DNA from: Polaribacter sp. Hel1_33_78
GTDB taxonomy: Bacteria; Bacteroidota; Bacteroidia; Flavobacteriales; Flavobacteriaceae
Reading direction: 5' to 3'
Assembly (NCBI RefSeq): GCF_900106075.1
Contig: NZ_LT629794.1
Location: forward strand, 558,001-622,000
Length of the DNA stretch: 64,000 bases
Position 1 is the stretch's first letter. Every line of letters begins with the position of its first letter. Shown in pieces: positions 9,571-19,534 of the stretch. The notes beneath the pieces are model-generated. The model had not been told where the DNA came from. It searched no databases and saw only the letters and a list, made by a program, of their open reading frames with translations. The position numbers were made by a program, and so were the translations under genes.

Positions 9571-10800
9571 ATGGATATACTGTTAAATCATCTAGAGAAT
9601 AAAAAGATAAAAGAGAAAAATACCATTTCTGGTTCTAAAAGTGAATCTAATAGACTCTTAATTCTACAAAAATTATTTCCAGAAATTTTAATTCAAAATT
9701 TATCAGATTCTGATGATTCCGTGCACATGCAACATGCACTTTCTACCGAAGATGGGAGGGTAGATATTGGTCATGCAGGAACTGCAATGCGTTTTTTAAC
9801 ATCGTATTTTGCGGTTAACGATGGCAGAGATACTGTTTTAACTGGTTCTCAAAGAATGCAAAACAGACCGATCGAAATTTTAGTAAATGCATTAAATAAT
9901 TTGGGAGCAAGTATTGAGTATTTGGAGAAAGTTGGGTATCCACCGATAAGAATTAAAGGAACAAAAATAACAAAAGATAAAGTTCAAATAAATGGAAATG
10001 TAAGCAGTCAGTATATTTCTTCACTGCTATTAATCGCTTCAAAATTAGAGAATGGTTTAGAAATTGAATTGATTGGGAAAATTACCTCTGTTCCTTATAT
10101 TAAAATGACTTTAAGTTTGCTGACCCAACTTGGAATTGAAAACAAATTTGAAGGTAATTTCATCAAGGTTTTTCCAAAGACAGAAATCCAAAAACAAACC
10201 ATTGTTGTCGAATCAGATTGGTCTTCTGCGAGTTATTTTTATTCAATAGTCGCCTTGTCGAAAATTGGTTCAGAAATTACTTTATCAGCGTATAAAAAAG
10301 AAAGTTTACAAGGAGATTCTTGTTTGGCAGAAATTTACCAACATTTTGGAGTAGAAACTGTTTTTGGTGAACATAGTATCATTTTAAAAAAGACAAAAGT
10401 AAGTAATAAGGAGATCTTAGAGATTGATTTAAAAAATGCTCCGGATATTGCACAAACGATTGCAGTTACTTGTTTTGCTGAAAAAATTGCGTGTAATTTA
10501 TCGGGTTTACATACCTTAAAAATTAAGGAAACAGATAGATTAGAAGCTTTACACGATGAATTATCTAAATTAGGTGCTTTAATTTCTGTGACAGATAAAA
10601 GTTTACATTTAGAGAAATCATCAGAAATCAAGAAGAATATTGCCATAAAAACGTACAATGATCATAGAATGGCAATGGCGTTTGCACCCTTAGCTTTGTT
10701 AGTTCCAATTAAAATATTAAATGCTGAAGTTGTCACAAAATCATATCAAAAATTTTGGGAGGACATGCAGCAAATAGGCATTGTAATTAACGAACTTTAA
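9571..10800 (+). CDS. aroA: 3-phosphoshikimate 1-carboxyvinyltransferase
   Basis: EPSP synthase transfers enolpyruvate from PEP to shikimate 3-phosphate in aromatic amino-acid synthesis. The 409-residue form starting [10 protein letters not shown] is preferred. An ATG at 9538 would add 11 residues but lies only 20 bp from the start of the divergent gene. Motifs seen are GSKSESNR (shikimate-binding Lys and Ser), [37 protein letters not shown]-like [20 protein letters not shown] and [14 protein letters not shown]. It is on the short side for AroA but complete. Confidence 0.93.
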   Translation: MDILLNHLENKKIKEKNTISGSKSESNRLLILQKLFPEILIQNLSDSDDSVHMQHALSTEDGRVDIGHAGTAMRFLTSYFAVNDGRDTVLTGSQRMQNRPIEILVNALNNLGASIEYLEKVGYPPIRIKGTKITKDKVQINGNVSSQYISSLLLIASKLENGLEIELIGKITSVPYIKMTLSLLTQLGIENKFEGNFIKVFPKTEIQKQTIVVESDWSSASYFYSIVALSKIGSEITLSAYKKESLQGDSCLAEIYQHFGVETVFGEHSIILKKTKVSNKEILEIDLKNAPDIAQTIAVTCFAEKIACNLSGLHTLKIKETDRLEALHDELSKLGALISVTDKSLHLEKSSEIKKNIAIKTYNDHRMAMAFAPLALLVPIKILNAEVVTKSYQKFWEDMQQIGIVINEL

Positions 10801-10818
10801 ATATAAACGGTCAAACAC

Positions 10819-10850
10819 TTGACAACGCCTATTTCGATGTCGTATATTTG
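10819..10850 (+). promoter_or_regulatory. Bacteroidota-type promoter of queA
   Basis: TTG at 10819-10821 and TATATTTG at 10843-10850 are 21 bp apart, matching TTG-N17-23-TAnnTTTG. Transcription would start near 10856, so translation cannot begin at the upstream in-frame codon at 10848. This decides for the ATG at 10875. Confidence 0.65.
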
Positions 10851-10874
10851 CCTCCTTTACAGCAAAATAGACAT

Positions 10875-11924
10875 ATGAAATTATCACACTTTGAATTTGA
10901 ATTGCCAGAAGAATTGTTAGCAATTTATCCTGCGGAACATAGAGATGAATCTCGTTTAATGGTTTTAAATAGAAAAGAGCAAACCATAGAACATAAAACG
11001 TTTAAAGATGTTATAAATTACTTTGAGGAAGGTGATGTTATGATGTTAAACAATACCAAGGTTTTTCCTGCGAGAATGTTCGGAAATAAAGAAAAAACAG
11101 GTGCTAGAATCGAAGTTTTCTTATTACGAGAACTAAATGCTGAGAATAGACTTTGGGATGTTTTAGTGGATCCTGCAAGAAAAATTAGAATTGGAAATAA
11201 ATTATTTTTTGGAGAAGACGATAGTTTGGTTGCAGAAGTTATAGATAATACAACTTCTAGGGGAAGAACTTTACGCTTTTTGTATGATGGGAGTTACGAA
11301 GCTTTTAGAGAAAAATTATTGGAATTAGGAGAAACTCCTTTGCCAAAAGCAATTAATAGAGAAGTAGAAGCTTCAGATGAAGAACGTTACCAAACTATAT
11401 ATGCAAAGCATGAAGGTGCAGTTGCAGCTCCATCAGCAGGTTTGCATTTTTCTAAGCACTTACTAAAACGTTTAGAAATTAAAGGAGTTGATTTTTCAGA
11501 GATGACGTTGCACGTTGGATTAGGAACTTTTAGTCCTGTAGAAGTAGAAGATTTATCTAAGCACAAAATGGATTCTGAACAAATTGTGATTTCTGCTGCT
11601 ACTGCAGATAAAATTAATAAAGCCAAAAAAGCAAAAAGAAGAATTTGTGCAGTGGGTACAACAGTAATGAGAACTGTAGAATCTTCAGTTTCATCTAAAC
11701 AGGAATTAAATGCTTTTGAAGGTTGGACAAATAAGTTTATTTTTCCTCCTTTTGACTTTAGTATTGCTAATAGTATGATCACAAATTTCCATGCGCCTAA
11801 ATCTACCTTAATGATGCAGGCAGCTGCTTTTGCTGGGTATGATTTTTTAATGGAAGCGTATAAAGTAGCAATCAAAGAGCAGTATAAATTCTCTACATAC
11901 GGAGATGCGATGTTAATAATATAA
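10875..11924 (+). CDS. queA: S-adenosylmethionine:tRNA ribosyltransferase-isomerase
   Basis: QueA transfers and isomerises the ribosyl group of SAM onto 7-aminomethyl-7-deazaguanine in tRNA, giving epoxyqueuosine. The 349-residue product starts [16 protein letters not shown] and contains the conserved [48 protein letters not shown] and [10 protein letters not shown] motifs. The promoter at 10819-10850 overlaps the longer possible start and rules it out. A queuosine-precursor transporter gene (48428-49114) elsewhere in the window belongs to the same pathway. Confidence 0.96.
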   Translation: MKLSHFEFELPEELLAIYPAEHRDESRLMVLNRKEQTIEHKTFKDVINYFEEGDVMMLNNTKVFPARMFGNKEKTGARIEVFLLRELNAENRLWDVLVDPARKIRIGNKLFFGEDDSLVAEVIDNTTSRGRTLRFLYDGSYEAFREKLLELGETPLPKAINREVEASDEERYQTIYAKHEGAVAAPSAGLHFSKHLLKRLEIKGVDFSEMTLHVGLGTFSPVEVEDLSKHKMDSEQIVISAATADKINKAKKAKRRICAVGTTVMRTVESSVSSKQELNAFEGWTNKFIFPPFDFSIANSMITNFHAPKSTLMMQAAAFAGYDFLMEAYKVAIKEQYKFSTYGDAMLII

Positions 11925-11947
11925 TTCAATTTTTTTATTGAAAACTT

Positions 11948-11976
11948 AAAACCTCACAAGTTTCTTGTGAGGTTTT
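11948..11976 (+). terminator. Terminator of queA
   Basis: Perfect 13-bp stem (AAAACCTCACAAG at 11948-11960, complement at 11964-11976) with a 3-nt loop, ending in TTTT. Its 3' edge directly abuts the -7 element of rlmN. Confidence 0.85.
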
Positions 11977-11977
11977 G

Positions 11978-11985
11978 TATTTTTG
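11978..11985 (+). promoter_or_regulatory. Promoter -7 element of rlmN
   Basis: TATTTTTG fits TAnnTTTG, begins one base after the queA terminator and ends 6 bp before the rlmN ATG, implying a very short or absent 5' leader. The TTG at 11983 that extends the frame is part of this element and is not a credible start. Confidence 0.55.
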
Positions 11986-11991
11986 CACAAT

Positions 11992-13032
11992 ATGGAAGTA
12001 AAAAAGAAAGACATAAGAGCCTTAACCAAAGAACAATTACGTGATTTTTTTGTAGAAAATGGCGATAAAGCTTTTCGTGGAAATCAAGTTTATGAATGGC
12101 TTTGGAGCAAGTCTTTGCATACTTTTGAAGCCATGACCAATATTTCTAAACAAACCAGAGAAATATTAGAATCAAACTTTGTTATCAATCATATTAAGGT
12201 TGATTCTATGCAAAAAAGTAACGATGGAACTATTAAAAACGGTATTAGATTGCACGATGGTTTAATTGTTGAATCTGTTTTAATACCTACAGAAAAAAGA
12301 ACAACAGCTTGTGTTTCTAGTCAAGTTGGTTGTAGTTTAGATTGCAAATTCTGTGCAACTTCCCGTTTAAAAAGAATGCGTAATTTAAATCCCGATGAAA
12401 TTTATGATCAAGTTGTTGTTATAGACAGGCAAAGTAGATTATATTTTAATCACAAACTAACAAATATTGTTTTTATGGGAATGGGAGAACCGCTGATGAA
12501 CTATAAAAATGTTTTAAAATCTATAGAAATGATTACATCTCCTGAAGGTCTGGGTATGTCGTCAAAAAGAATAACAGTTTCTACTTCTGGCGTGCCAAAA
12601 ATGATAAAAAAGATGGCAGATGAAGAGGTTAAATTTAATTTAGCTGTTTCTTTACATTCGGCTATTGATGAAGTTAGAACATCAATAATGCCGTTTAATG
12701 CAACTTTTCCGTTAAAAGATTTACGAGAATCTTTAGAATATTGGTACGAAAAGACAAACCGTGCAATTACCTATGAGTATATTGTTTGGGACGGAATTAA
12801 CGATAGAAAGGAAGATATAAAGGCGTTAGTTGAATTTTGCAAAGCGGTGCCGTGTAAGGTTAATTTAATAGAATACAACCCTATTGATGATGGGGAGTTT
12901 CAACAAGCAAGTTCATCTGCCATAAATAATTATATTTCTAATTTAGAAATGCACGATATTACAATAAATGTAAGAAGAAGTAGAGGTAAAGATATTGATG
13001 CTGCTTGCGGGCAATTAGCAAATAAATCTTAA
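11992..13032 (+). CDS. rlmN: Dual-specificity 23S rRNA/tRNA m2A methyltransferase
   Basis: RlmN is a radical SAM enzyme that methylates C2 of A2503 in 23S rRNA and of A37 in some tRNAs. In this 346-residue protein the [4Fe-4S] motif CSLDCKFC places Cys114, Cys118 and Cys121. Downstream are VFMGMGEPLMNY, RITVSTSG and NLAVSLHSA. The catalytic Cys near the C-terminus is in DAACGQL. The start is the ATG at 11992 because the upstream in-frame TTG lies in the promoter. It probably has almost no 5' leader. Confidence 0.96.
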   Translation: MEVKKKDIRALTKEQLRDFFVENGDKAFRGNQVYEWLWSKSLHTFEAMTNISKQTREILESNFVINHIKVDSMQKSNDGTIKNGIRLHDGLIVESVLIPTEKRTTACVSSQVGCSLDCKFCATSRLKRMRNLNPDEIYDQVVVIDRQSRLYFNHKLTNIVFMGMGEPLMNYKNVLKSIEMITSPEGLGMSSKRITVSTSGVPKMIKKMADEEVKFNLAVSLHSAIDEVRTSIMPFNATFPLKDLRESLEYWYEKTNRAITYEYIVWDGINDRKEDIKALVEFCKAVPCKVNLIEYNPIDDGEFQQASSSAINNYISNLEMHDITINVRRSRGKDIDAACGQLANKS

Positions 13033-13077
13033 GTGATACAGTCTATATATTTTGCTGCAAAATCTCATTATTTTCAC

Positions 13078-13085
13078 TACTTTTG
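13078..13085 (+). promoter_or_regulatory. Promoter -7 element of polyprenyl synthase gene
   Basis: TACTTTTG matches TAnnTTTG, and a TTG at 13052-13054 lies 23 bp upstream. It supports the ATG at 13117 rather than the TTG at 13099. Confidence 0.5.
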
Positions 13086-13116
13086 AATTGAAATTGCCTT
13101 GATAAATGAATCCTTA

Positions 13117-14094
13117 ATGAATCCTATCGAACAAATAAAATTGCCTATTTTATCAGAAATGGAAACTTTTGAAAAAAAGTTCAAAGATTCGATGCTTTCT
13201 AAAGTGCCTCTTTTAAACAGAATTACCTATTATATTGTCCGCAGAAAAGGAAAACAAATGCGGCCAATGTTTGTTTTTTTGGTGGCAAAAATGGTTTCTG
13301 ATGGTGGTTTTGATGAACGAACTTATAGAGGGGCTTCTGTGGTAGAACTGATTCATACTGCAACTTTAGTGCATGATGACGTGGTAGATGATAGTAATAG
13401 AAGACGTGGTTTTTTCTCTATAAACGCGTTATGGAAAAATAAAATTGCAGTTTTAGTGGGAGATTTTTTACTTTCAAAAGGATTGCTTTTATCCATAGAT
13501 AATCAGGATTTTGATTTACTGAAACTAATTTCTATTGCTGTTCGTGAAATGAGTGAAGGCGAATTACTGCAGATAGAAAAAGCAAGAAAATTAGACATTA
13601 CAGAAGATATTTACTTTGATATAATTCGTCAGAAAACTGCCACATTAATTGCAGCTTGCTGTGGAATTGGAGCAGCTTCAGTAGGAGCTAACCAAGAAAC
13701 AATTCGACAAATGCGAAAATTTGGAGAATATATTGGAATCGCGTTTCAAATTAAAGATGATTTATTTGATTACTCTGATGAAAAAATTGGAAAACCAACA
13801 GGGATAGATATTAAGGAGCAAAAAATGACCTTGCCATTAATTCATTCATTAAATACCTGTTCAAAAAAAGATAAAAATTGGATTATTAATTCTATAAAGA
13901 AACACAATAAAGATAAAAAACGGGTTAAAAAAGTAATTGCTTTTGTAAAAGAAAATGGAGGTATTGAATACACAACAAATAAAATGCTCGATTACAGAGA
14001 CAGAGCTACAGCCATTTTAGAAAACTACCCAACTTCGCCTTATAAAAATTCTTTGTTAGAAATGATTGACTATGTTGTAGAACGTAAAATATAG
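13117..14094 (+). CDS. Polyprenyl synthetase family protein
   Basis: A trans-prenyltransferase of 325 residues that elongates allylic diphosphates with IPP, probably to the octaprenyl or similar side chain of menaquinone. The first Asp-rich motif is in HDDVVDD (Asp87, Asp88, Asp91) and the second in KDDLFDY (Asp214, Asp215, Asp218). GKQMRPM binds IPP. The start at 13117 follows from the promoter element at 13078-13085. Product chain length cannot be read reliably from the sequence. Confidence 0.92.
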   Translation: MNPIEQIKLPILSEMETFEKKFKDSMLSKVPLLNRITYYIVRRKGKQMRPMFVFLVAKMVSDGGFDERTYRGASVVELIHTATLVHDDVVDDSNRRRGFFSINALWKNKIAVLVGDFLLSKGLLLSIDNQDFDLLKLISIAVREMSEGELLQIEKARKLDITEDIYFDIIRQKTATLIAACCGIGAASVGANQETIRQMRKFGEYIGIAFQIKDDLFDYSDEKIGKPTGIDIKEQKMTLPLIHSLNTCSKKDKNWIINSIKKHNKDKKRVKKVIAFVKENGGIEYTTNKMLDYRDRATAILENYPTSPYKNSLLEMIDYVVERKI

Positions 14095-14296
14095 TTTCTT
14101 TAATTCACTGATATTAGTGTATATAATTTCTCTTTCTTACACTAAAATAGTATTCCCCTTTTGGCATACTTTGTATTTAAAACTTTAACACAGGCCAATA
14201 GCTATAAATTGTTGTATCCGTAGCTATAAGAACATGTTACTTTTCTAGTATTGAAAAATGAATCTAGTGCAAAAATGTATTGGGAAACCTGTTTTT

Positions 14297-15805
14297 TTAT
14301 AATATCAATAATTCCTCTATGAATGCTCTTGAGTTTGATAGTCTTGGTATTTTATGTTGCCCTCCCAATTTGTCTTTACTCTTTAACCAAGTGTAAAATA
14401 AGCCCTTTTTAGCCACATGAATTATTGGCATTGCAAGTGTTAGAGAATTGTAACGCTTGGCCTCATAATCAGAATTGATAGATTTTAATGCATTGTCTAA
14501 CAGTTCTGTAAAATAGTTCATATTTTCTGGAGCTTTGTTAAACTCAATGACCCATTCATGACCCCCACTTTTTTTACCTTTCATAAAAATAGGTCCCACT
14601 GTATAATCGATGATAGTTGCATTTGTTTTCTTGCAAGCTAATTTTAAAGCATCTTCGGCATTTTCAATATTTACTTCTTCACCGAAAACATTGATGTAAT
14701 GTCTTGTTCTTCCCGTAATTTTAATTCTATAAGGATCTAAAGAAGTGAATCGTATTGTGTCTCCTATTAAATAGCGCCACAAACCACTATTTGTGGTAAT
14801 AATTAAAGCATAATCAATATCTTTTTTCACTTTTGATAAAGGAATTGTTTTAGAATTTTCTCCTTTATAAGAAGTCATCGGAATAAATTCATAGAAAATT
14901 CCATAATCTAACATCAACAATAATTCTTTTGAACCATTTCTGTCTTGAATAGCAAAAAAACCTTCGGAGGCGTTGTAGGTTTCATAATATTGAAAATCCT
15001 TTTTAGGAATTAATTTTTTATACTGCTCTCGATAAGGATTAAAATTAACACCTCCATGAAAATACACTTCCAAATTTGGCCAAACCTCTAAAATAGTATC
15101 TTTACCTGTGCGCTCTAAAACTCTATTTAAGAGTACGAGCATCCAACTGGGTACACCTACTAAACTAGTAATATCTTCATGTATTGTTTCGTCGATAATA
15201 GCTTCCATTTTGGTTTCCCATTCTGCCATTAAAGCCACTTCTTGACTTGGGGCAGAACTATAATCTGCCCAAAAAGGCAAGTTCTCGGTTATAATTGCCG
15301 ACAAATCTCCAAAGTATGAATTGTTGTCTTTGTAAATTTCAGAACTTCCTCCTAATTTTAAACCTTTACCTGTAAACAACTGGGTTTCATCATTGTTATT
15401 GATGTATAAGCATAACATGTCTTTACCCGCTTTTAAGTGACAATATTCCAATGCTTCATCACTCACAGGAATAAATTTACTTTTAGCGTTTGTAGTTCCG
15501 CTTGATTTTGCAAACCATTTTATTGGAGTTGGCCAAAATAAATTTTGTTCACCTTTTCTGCAACGCTCAATTAATGGTTCTATGCTTTCATATTTTTGAA
15601 TAGGTACGTTTTTCGTAAAATCTTCATAATTTTTGATAGAAGAAAAATGATACTCTTTGCCAAGCTCAGTTCTTTTTGCAGTAGCAATTAATTTCATTAA
15701 AAGTTCTTCTTGCACATCAATAGGATATTTTAAAAATAATTCTATTTGATGCACTCTCTTTTTTAAAAACCAAGAAATTATTGAATTTACAATTGGTAAA
15801 GCCAT
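14297..15805 (-). CDS. GH3-family adenylate-forming (acyl-amido synthetase-like) protein
   Basis: 502 residues related to the plant GH3 auxin-amido synthetase fold within the ANL superfamily. It shows the P-loop-like KSSGTTNAKSKFIPVS near residue 107, YNASEGFFAIQ, the WRYLIGDTIRFTS motif and a C-terminal TGRTRHYINVFGEE segment typical of GH3 proteins. Such enzymes adenylate a carboxylate and may pass it to an amine or thiol. The bacterial substrate is unknown. It is convergent with the polyprenyl synthase gene and divergent from the DUF2797 gene. Confidence 0.85.
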   Translation of the reverse strand: MALPIVNSIISWFLKKRVHQIELFLKYPIDVQEELLMKLIATAKRTELGKEYHFSSIKNYEDFTKNVPIQKYESIEPLIERCRKGEQNLFWPTPIKWFAKSSGTTNAKSKFIPVSDEALEYCHLKAGKDMLCLYINNNDETQLFTGKGLKLGGSSEIYKDNNSYFGDLSAIITENLPFWADYSSAPSQEVALMAEWETKMEAIIDETIHEDITSLVGVPSWMLVLLNRVLERTGKDTILEVWPNLEVYFHGGVNFNPYREQYKKLIPKKDFQYYETYNASEGFFAIQDRNGSKELLLMLDYGIFYEFIPMTSYKGENSKTIPLSKVKKDIDYALIITTNSGLWRYLIGDTIRFTSLDPYRIKITGRTRHYINVFGEEVNIENAEDALKLACKKTNATIIDYTVGPIFMKGKKSGGHEWVIEFNKAPENMNYFTELLDNALKSINSDYEAKRYNSLTLAMPIIHVAKKGLFYTWLKSKDKLGGQHKIPRLSNSRAFIEELLIL

Positions 15806-15864
15806 GGATAAAGTTACGTTTTTTGTGTAAGTTTGTTATAAGCTAAAAATACTAAAATTTGGTC

Positions 15865-16656
15865 ATGAAATATCAAGGAGTACTAAAAAAAATGAAAACT
15901 GAAAATTCATCACAAATTCAGTATTATTTGGATATGAATTCTGATTTTTTAAATATGAATCAGTTGTTAGACAAGGAGATAGTAATTAGTTTTGTGACTT
16001 ATGAATGTCTAAACTGTCATTTAGAAAAAAAAGTTTTTAGACAAGGATATTGTAAATCTTGTTTTTTTGAAATACCAAATGCTGCAGATTGGATCATGAA
16101 ACCAGAATTAAGCAAAGCGCATTTAAATATTGAAGATCGGGATTTAGCTTATGAAAAATCTGTACAATTAAAACCACATATTGTGTATTTAGCAAATTCT
16201 AGCAATGTTAAAGTGGGCGTTACAAGAAAGCAGCAAGTACCTACTAGATGGATCGATCAAGGAGCACACGAGGCTCTAGAAATTGTGGAAGTTCCTAACA
16301 GGTATTTAGCGGGAATTACAGAAGTCGCTTTAAAGGAATATGTTGCTGATAAAACTAATTGGCGTAAAATGCTGAAGAATGATATTGAAGATGAAAATTT
16401 AGTAGAATGGAGAGATAAGTTAAAAGTCTTTATTCCAGAAGAAGCAAAAGAGTATTTTATTGAAAACAATTTAGAAACCCACTTAAGCTTTCCTGTTTTA
16501 AAATATCCTGAGAAACCAAAAAGCTTAAATTTGATTAAAACACCAACTTTTAAAGGAAAGCTAGTTGGAATAAAAGGACAGTATTTAATCTTTGAAGATG
16601 AAACTGTTTTTAATGTAAGATCTAATGAAGGTTTGGTAGTTTCGATAGAGATATAA
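15865..16656 (+). CDS. DUF2797 domain-containing protein
   Basis: 263 residues. An N-terminal zinc-ribbon-like set of cysteines (CLNCHLEKK, then GYCKSC) precedes a domain with VKVGVTRKQQVPTRWIDQGA, the conserved core of DUF2797. That core has been compared with GIY-YIG folds, but catalysis has not been shown. I start it at the ATG (MKYQGVL) because the upstream in-frame TTG at 15859 is within an AAATTTG tract resembling a promoter element. It lies 40 bp ahead of the nitrilase gene and may form an operon with it. Confidence 0.82.
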   Translation: MKYQGVLKKMKTENSSQIQYYLDMNSDFLNMNQLLDKEIVISFVTYECLNCHLEKKVFRQGYCKSCFFEIPNAADWIMKPELSKAHLNIEDRDLAYEKSVQLKPHIVYLANSSNVKVGVTRKQQVPTRWIDQGAHEALEIVEVPNRYLAGITEVALKEYVADKTNWRKMLKNDIEDENLVEWRDKLKVFIPEEAKEYFIENNLETHLSFPVLKYPEKPKSLNLIKTPTFKGKLVGIKGQYLIFEDETVFNVRSNEGLVVSIEI

Positions 16657-16696
16657 TATCACCACCTCCTAGTCTGATGATAATAGAAGATTAATT

Positions 16697-17650
16697 ATGA
16701 AAAATAATTTACTAAAAGTAGCCTTAGCACAAATCTCTCCTGTTTGGTTAAATAAAGAAAAAACAATTCAAAAAATTAAAAACTCAATTGAAGGGGCAGC
16801 AAAAGAAAATTGCGAATTGATTGTTTTTGGGGAGGCCCTTCTGCCAGGCTATCCGTTCTGGATTGGTTTAACGAATGGTGCAGAATGGAATTCTCAAACT
16901 CAGAAAGAAATTCATGCACATTATGTTCGTAATTCTATAACGATAGAAAAAGGTGAGTTAGATTCCATTTGTAAATTAGCAAAAGAACATAACATTGCTA
17001 TTTATTTAGGGATTATGGAGCGCGCAAAAAATAGAGGAGGACATAGTATTTATGCTTCATTAGTGTATATCAATCAAGAAGGAGAAATAAAATCTGTTCA
17101 TCGCAAACTTCAGCCAACCTTTGATGAGCGCTTGACCTGGGCTCCTGGAGACGGAAATGGTTTGCAAGTTCATCCTCTTAAAGAATTTACGGTTGGGGGC
17201 TTAAATTGTTGGGAAAATTGGATGCCTTTGCCAAGAACTGCTTTATATGGTTTAGGAGAAAATTTGCACATTGCTGTTTGGCCAGGGAGTGACCATAATA
17301 CCAAGGATATTACGCGCTTCATTGCAAGAGAATCTCGTTCTTTTGTGATCTCTGTTTCTTGCTTAATGACTAAATCTGATTTTCCAAGGGATATTCCTCA
17401 TTATGAAAAAATTATAAAAGATGCTCCAAAGGTTTTAGCAAATGGTGGTTCTTGTATTGCTTCTCCTGACGGAGAATGGTTAGTAGCGCCTATTATTAAT
17501 AAAGAAGGTTTGATTATAGAAACTTTAGATTTTAATCGTGTTTTAGAAGAAAGACAAAACTTTGATTGTGTAGGTCATTATTCGAGACCTGATGTGACTA
17601 AATTACATGTAAATAGAGAAAGGCAAAGCACCGTTTCTTATGAGGATTAA
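16697..17650 (+). CDS. Carbon-nitrogen hydrolase, nitrilase branch
   Basis: 317 residues with the full catalytic triad of the nitrilase superfamily: Glu46 (GEALLPGYPFW), Lys137 (HRKLQPTFDERLTW) and Cys171 (GGLNCWENWMPL). The GGLNCWEN context and ALLPGYPFWI place it with true nitrilases and cyanide hydratases rather than amidases. It likely hydrolyses an organic nitrile to the acid plus ammonia; the natural substrate is not evident. The stop overlaps the stop of the convergent HAD gene by 4 bp. Confidence 0.88.
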   Translation: MKNNLLKVALAQISPVWLNKEKTIQKIKNSIEGAAKENCELIVFGEALLPGYPFWIGLTNGAEWNSQTQKEIHAHYVRNSITIEKGELDSICKLAKEHNIAIYLGIMERAKNRGGHSIYASLVYINQEGEIKSVHRKLQPTFDERLTWAPGDGNGLQVHPLKEFTVGGLNCWENWMPLPRTALYGLGENLHIAVWPGSDHNTKDITRFIARESRSFVISVSCLMTKSDFPRDIPHYEKIIKDAPKVLANGGSCIASPDGEWLVAPIINKEGLIIETLDFNRVLEERQNFDCVGHYSRPDVTKLHVNRERQSTVSYED

Positions 17651-18459
17651 GTTCTAATTTTAAGTAACTCCTCTAAAATACGTTCAACACCAAAATCATC
17701 ATTACTTTCTGTTGAAAAGTTTGCTAGTTCTGTAATATCAGCATGTGCATTTTTCATTGAAAAACTAAAATGTGCCTCTTGCATCATTTCTATGTCATTA
17801 TGATAATCTCCAAAAACCATAGTAGCTCCTTTGGTAACATCTAAAAGTTTCTGAACTTCTCTTAAAGCATTTCCTTTGTTGGCTTTTTCGTCAGATATAT
17901 CTAACCAATTTTTACCAGAAATTTTTAGTAAAACCTCTTCTTTTAGGTGTTTGATTGCGGGATAAATAAATTCTTCAGAAGAATCAAAATGATAGACTGC
18001 AATTTTAAACACAGGCGTTGTTTTTGGAATTTCTAACAAATCATCTACCAATTTAAAACTGTGATAATATTCTTGAAAGAGCTCAATGAAAAGTTTATCT
18101 GTGCTCTCTATAAAGGCAGCATTATTGCAACAAAGTACCATGTTTGCTCCTTTAATTTTTCTTAAAATAGGAATTAATTTTAATACTTTTTCTTGCTGTA
18201 GATAATTGGAAAGTAAAACTTCATCTCTTTTTTTGACAACTCCACCATTTTCTGCAATGATATAAATATCATCTTTTATAGTAGAAAGTTTATCAATAAT
18301 ACTATTGTGTTGTCTTCCACTTGCTGCGCAAAAAGTAATATTTCTTTTTTTAAGTTCTTTAAAAAGATTGAAAAATTGTGAACTAACTTGTCCCTGAGAG
18401 TTTAGTAAAGTTCCGTCCATATCAGAAACTACCAATTTTACTTTAGTGAAATCGGTCAT
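17647..18459 (-). CDS. HAD hydrolase, Cof/YbiV type
   Basis: 270 residues with HAD motif I DMDGTLLNSQG (nucleophile Asp near residue 14), a large C2-type cap, and motif IV GDYHNDIEMM. This is the Cof-like subfamily, which dephosphorylates sugar phosphates, flavin mononucleotide or PLP with broad specificity. The start overlaps the stop of the LacI regulator gene by one base (TAATG on the minus strand), so the two are translated together. A sugar-phosphate substrate sensed by the regulator is a reasonable inference. Confidence 0.88.
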   Translation of the reverse strand: MTDFTKVKLVVSDMDGTLLNSQGQVSSQFFNLFKELKKRNITFCAASGRQHNSIIDKLSTIKDDIYIIAENGGVVKKRDEVLLSNYLQQEKVLKLIPILRKIKGANMVLCCNNAAFIESTDKLFIELFQEYYHSFKLVDDLLEIPKTTPVFKIAVYHFDSSEEFIYPAIKHLKEEVLLKISGKNWLDISDEKANKGNALREVQKLLDVTKGATMVFGDYHNDIEMMQEAHFSFSMKNAHADITELANFSTESNDDFGVERILEELLKIRT

Positions 18460-19475
18460 TATAACTTAGCAGAATCTCTTATAACTAAATCAGTCTTAAT
18501 TACTTTGGTAACCGTGTCATTATGTTTTTTTTCTAATTTATCAATTAATATCTGTGCAGCGGCCTCTCCCATTTGCTCTCCATGTTGACTAATTGTTGTC
18601 ATTTTAGGACTTGAGTGTCTTGCTAAAATTCCATTTGAAAATGCAATTACAGATAAATTTTTAGGTATTTCAAGACCGCTTTTTAAGCCAGCTTTCATTG
18701 CAGCAATTGCAGCAGATTCGCCAGTAGCTATTACACTATCAATTTTATTATTTTTAAAGAGCGGAATCAAAATAGATTCATATTCTTTATAGTCTTGGTT
18801 TAAAATATTGACAATAAGATTTTCATTAAAAGGTAAACCTACATTTTCTAATCCTTTCTGATAACCTAAAAAGCGTTGTTCACCAATATGTAAATTGCTT
18901 AAAGTAGAAACAAAAGCAATATTTCTATGACCAGTTTTGTGTAAATATTCAACGGTATTCAAAGCACCATTAAAATCATCCGTAATAATTTTGTCACAAT
19001 CTATGGTTTTTGCAACTCGATCAAACATTACAATTGGAGTTCCATTTTCTATGGTTTCTTTAAAATGATTAAATTCTTGCTTAATTTCAGTCTCTTTAGA
19101 CATGGAAAGAATAAAACCATCAATACTTCCATTGGAAAGCATTTCTATAATTTCAACTTCCTTGTTGTATGACTCATTAGATATGCAAGCAATAACTTTG
19201 TAACCTCTTTCTAAAGCAGTTTTTTCTATTCCTTTAAATACTTGTGCAAAGTAATATTTAAGCATTGTTGGAATGATAATTCCAATCGTTTTGGTGCTTC
19301 TATTTTTTAAACTTAGTGCATTAAAGTTAGGCTTATAGTTTTTTGCTTTCGCATATTTTTGGATCTTATCTTTGGTCGCTGCACTAATTTCGTAGCTGTC
19401 ATTCAGCGCTTTAGAAACGGTGGAGATAGAAACATTAAATTCTTTTGCAATATCTTTTATGGTAAGCTTCTTCAT
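18459..19475 (-). CDS. LacI family transcriptional regulator
   Basis: 338 residues with an N-terminal LacI helix-turn-helix (residues 2-50, TIKDIAKEFNVSISTVSKAL, then hinge) and a periplasmic-binding-protein-like effector domain from about residue 60 (TKTIGIIIPTM). It probably binds a sugar or nucleoside effector. It is coupled to the HAD phosphatase and lies downstream of the GT87-like gene on the same strand, 59 bp apart. Which promoter it controls is not visible. Confidence 0.93.
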   Translation of the reverse strand: MKKLTIKDIAKEFNVSISTVSKALNDSYEISAATKDKIQKYAKAKNYKPNFNALSLKNRSTKTIGIIIPTMLKYYFAQVFKGIEKTALERGYKVIACISNESYNKEVEIIEMLSNGSIDGFILSMSKETEIKQEFNHFKETIENGTPIVMFDRVAKTIDCDKIITDDFNGALNTVEYLHKTGHRNIAFVSTLSNLHIGEQRFLGYQKGLENVGLPFNENLIVNILNQDYKEYESILIPLFKNNKIDSVIATGESAAIAAMKAGLKSGLEIPKNLSVIAFSNGILARHSSPKMTTISQHGEQMGEAAAQILIDKLEKKHNDTVTKVIKTDLVIRDSAKL

Positions 19476-19534
19476 ATAAACAATAATTAAGCACTAATAT
19501 ATAAAATTATAGGGATTCCTTTTTTATTAAATTA

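Noticed and set aside
14095..14296. Possible small gene or RNA between the polyprenyl synthase and GH3 genes
   Set aside because: Neither a coding frame nor a convincing hairpin or promoter was found in these 202 bases.
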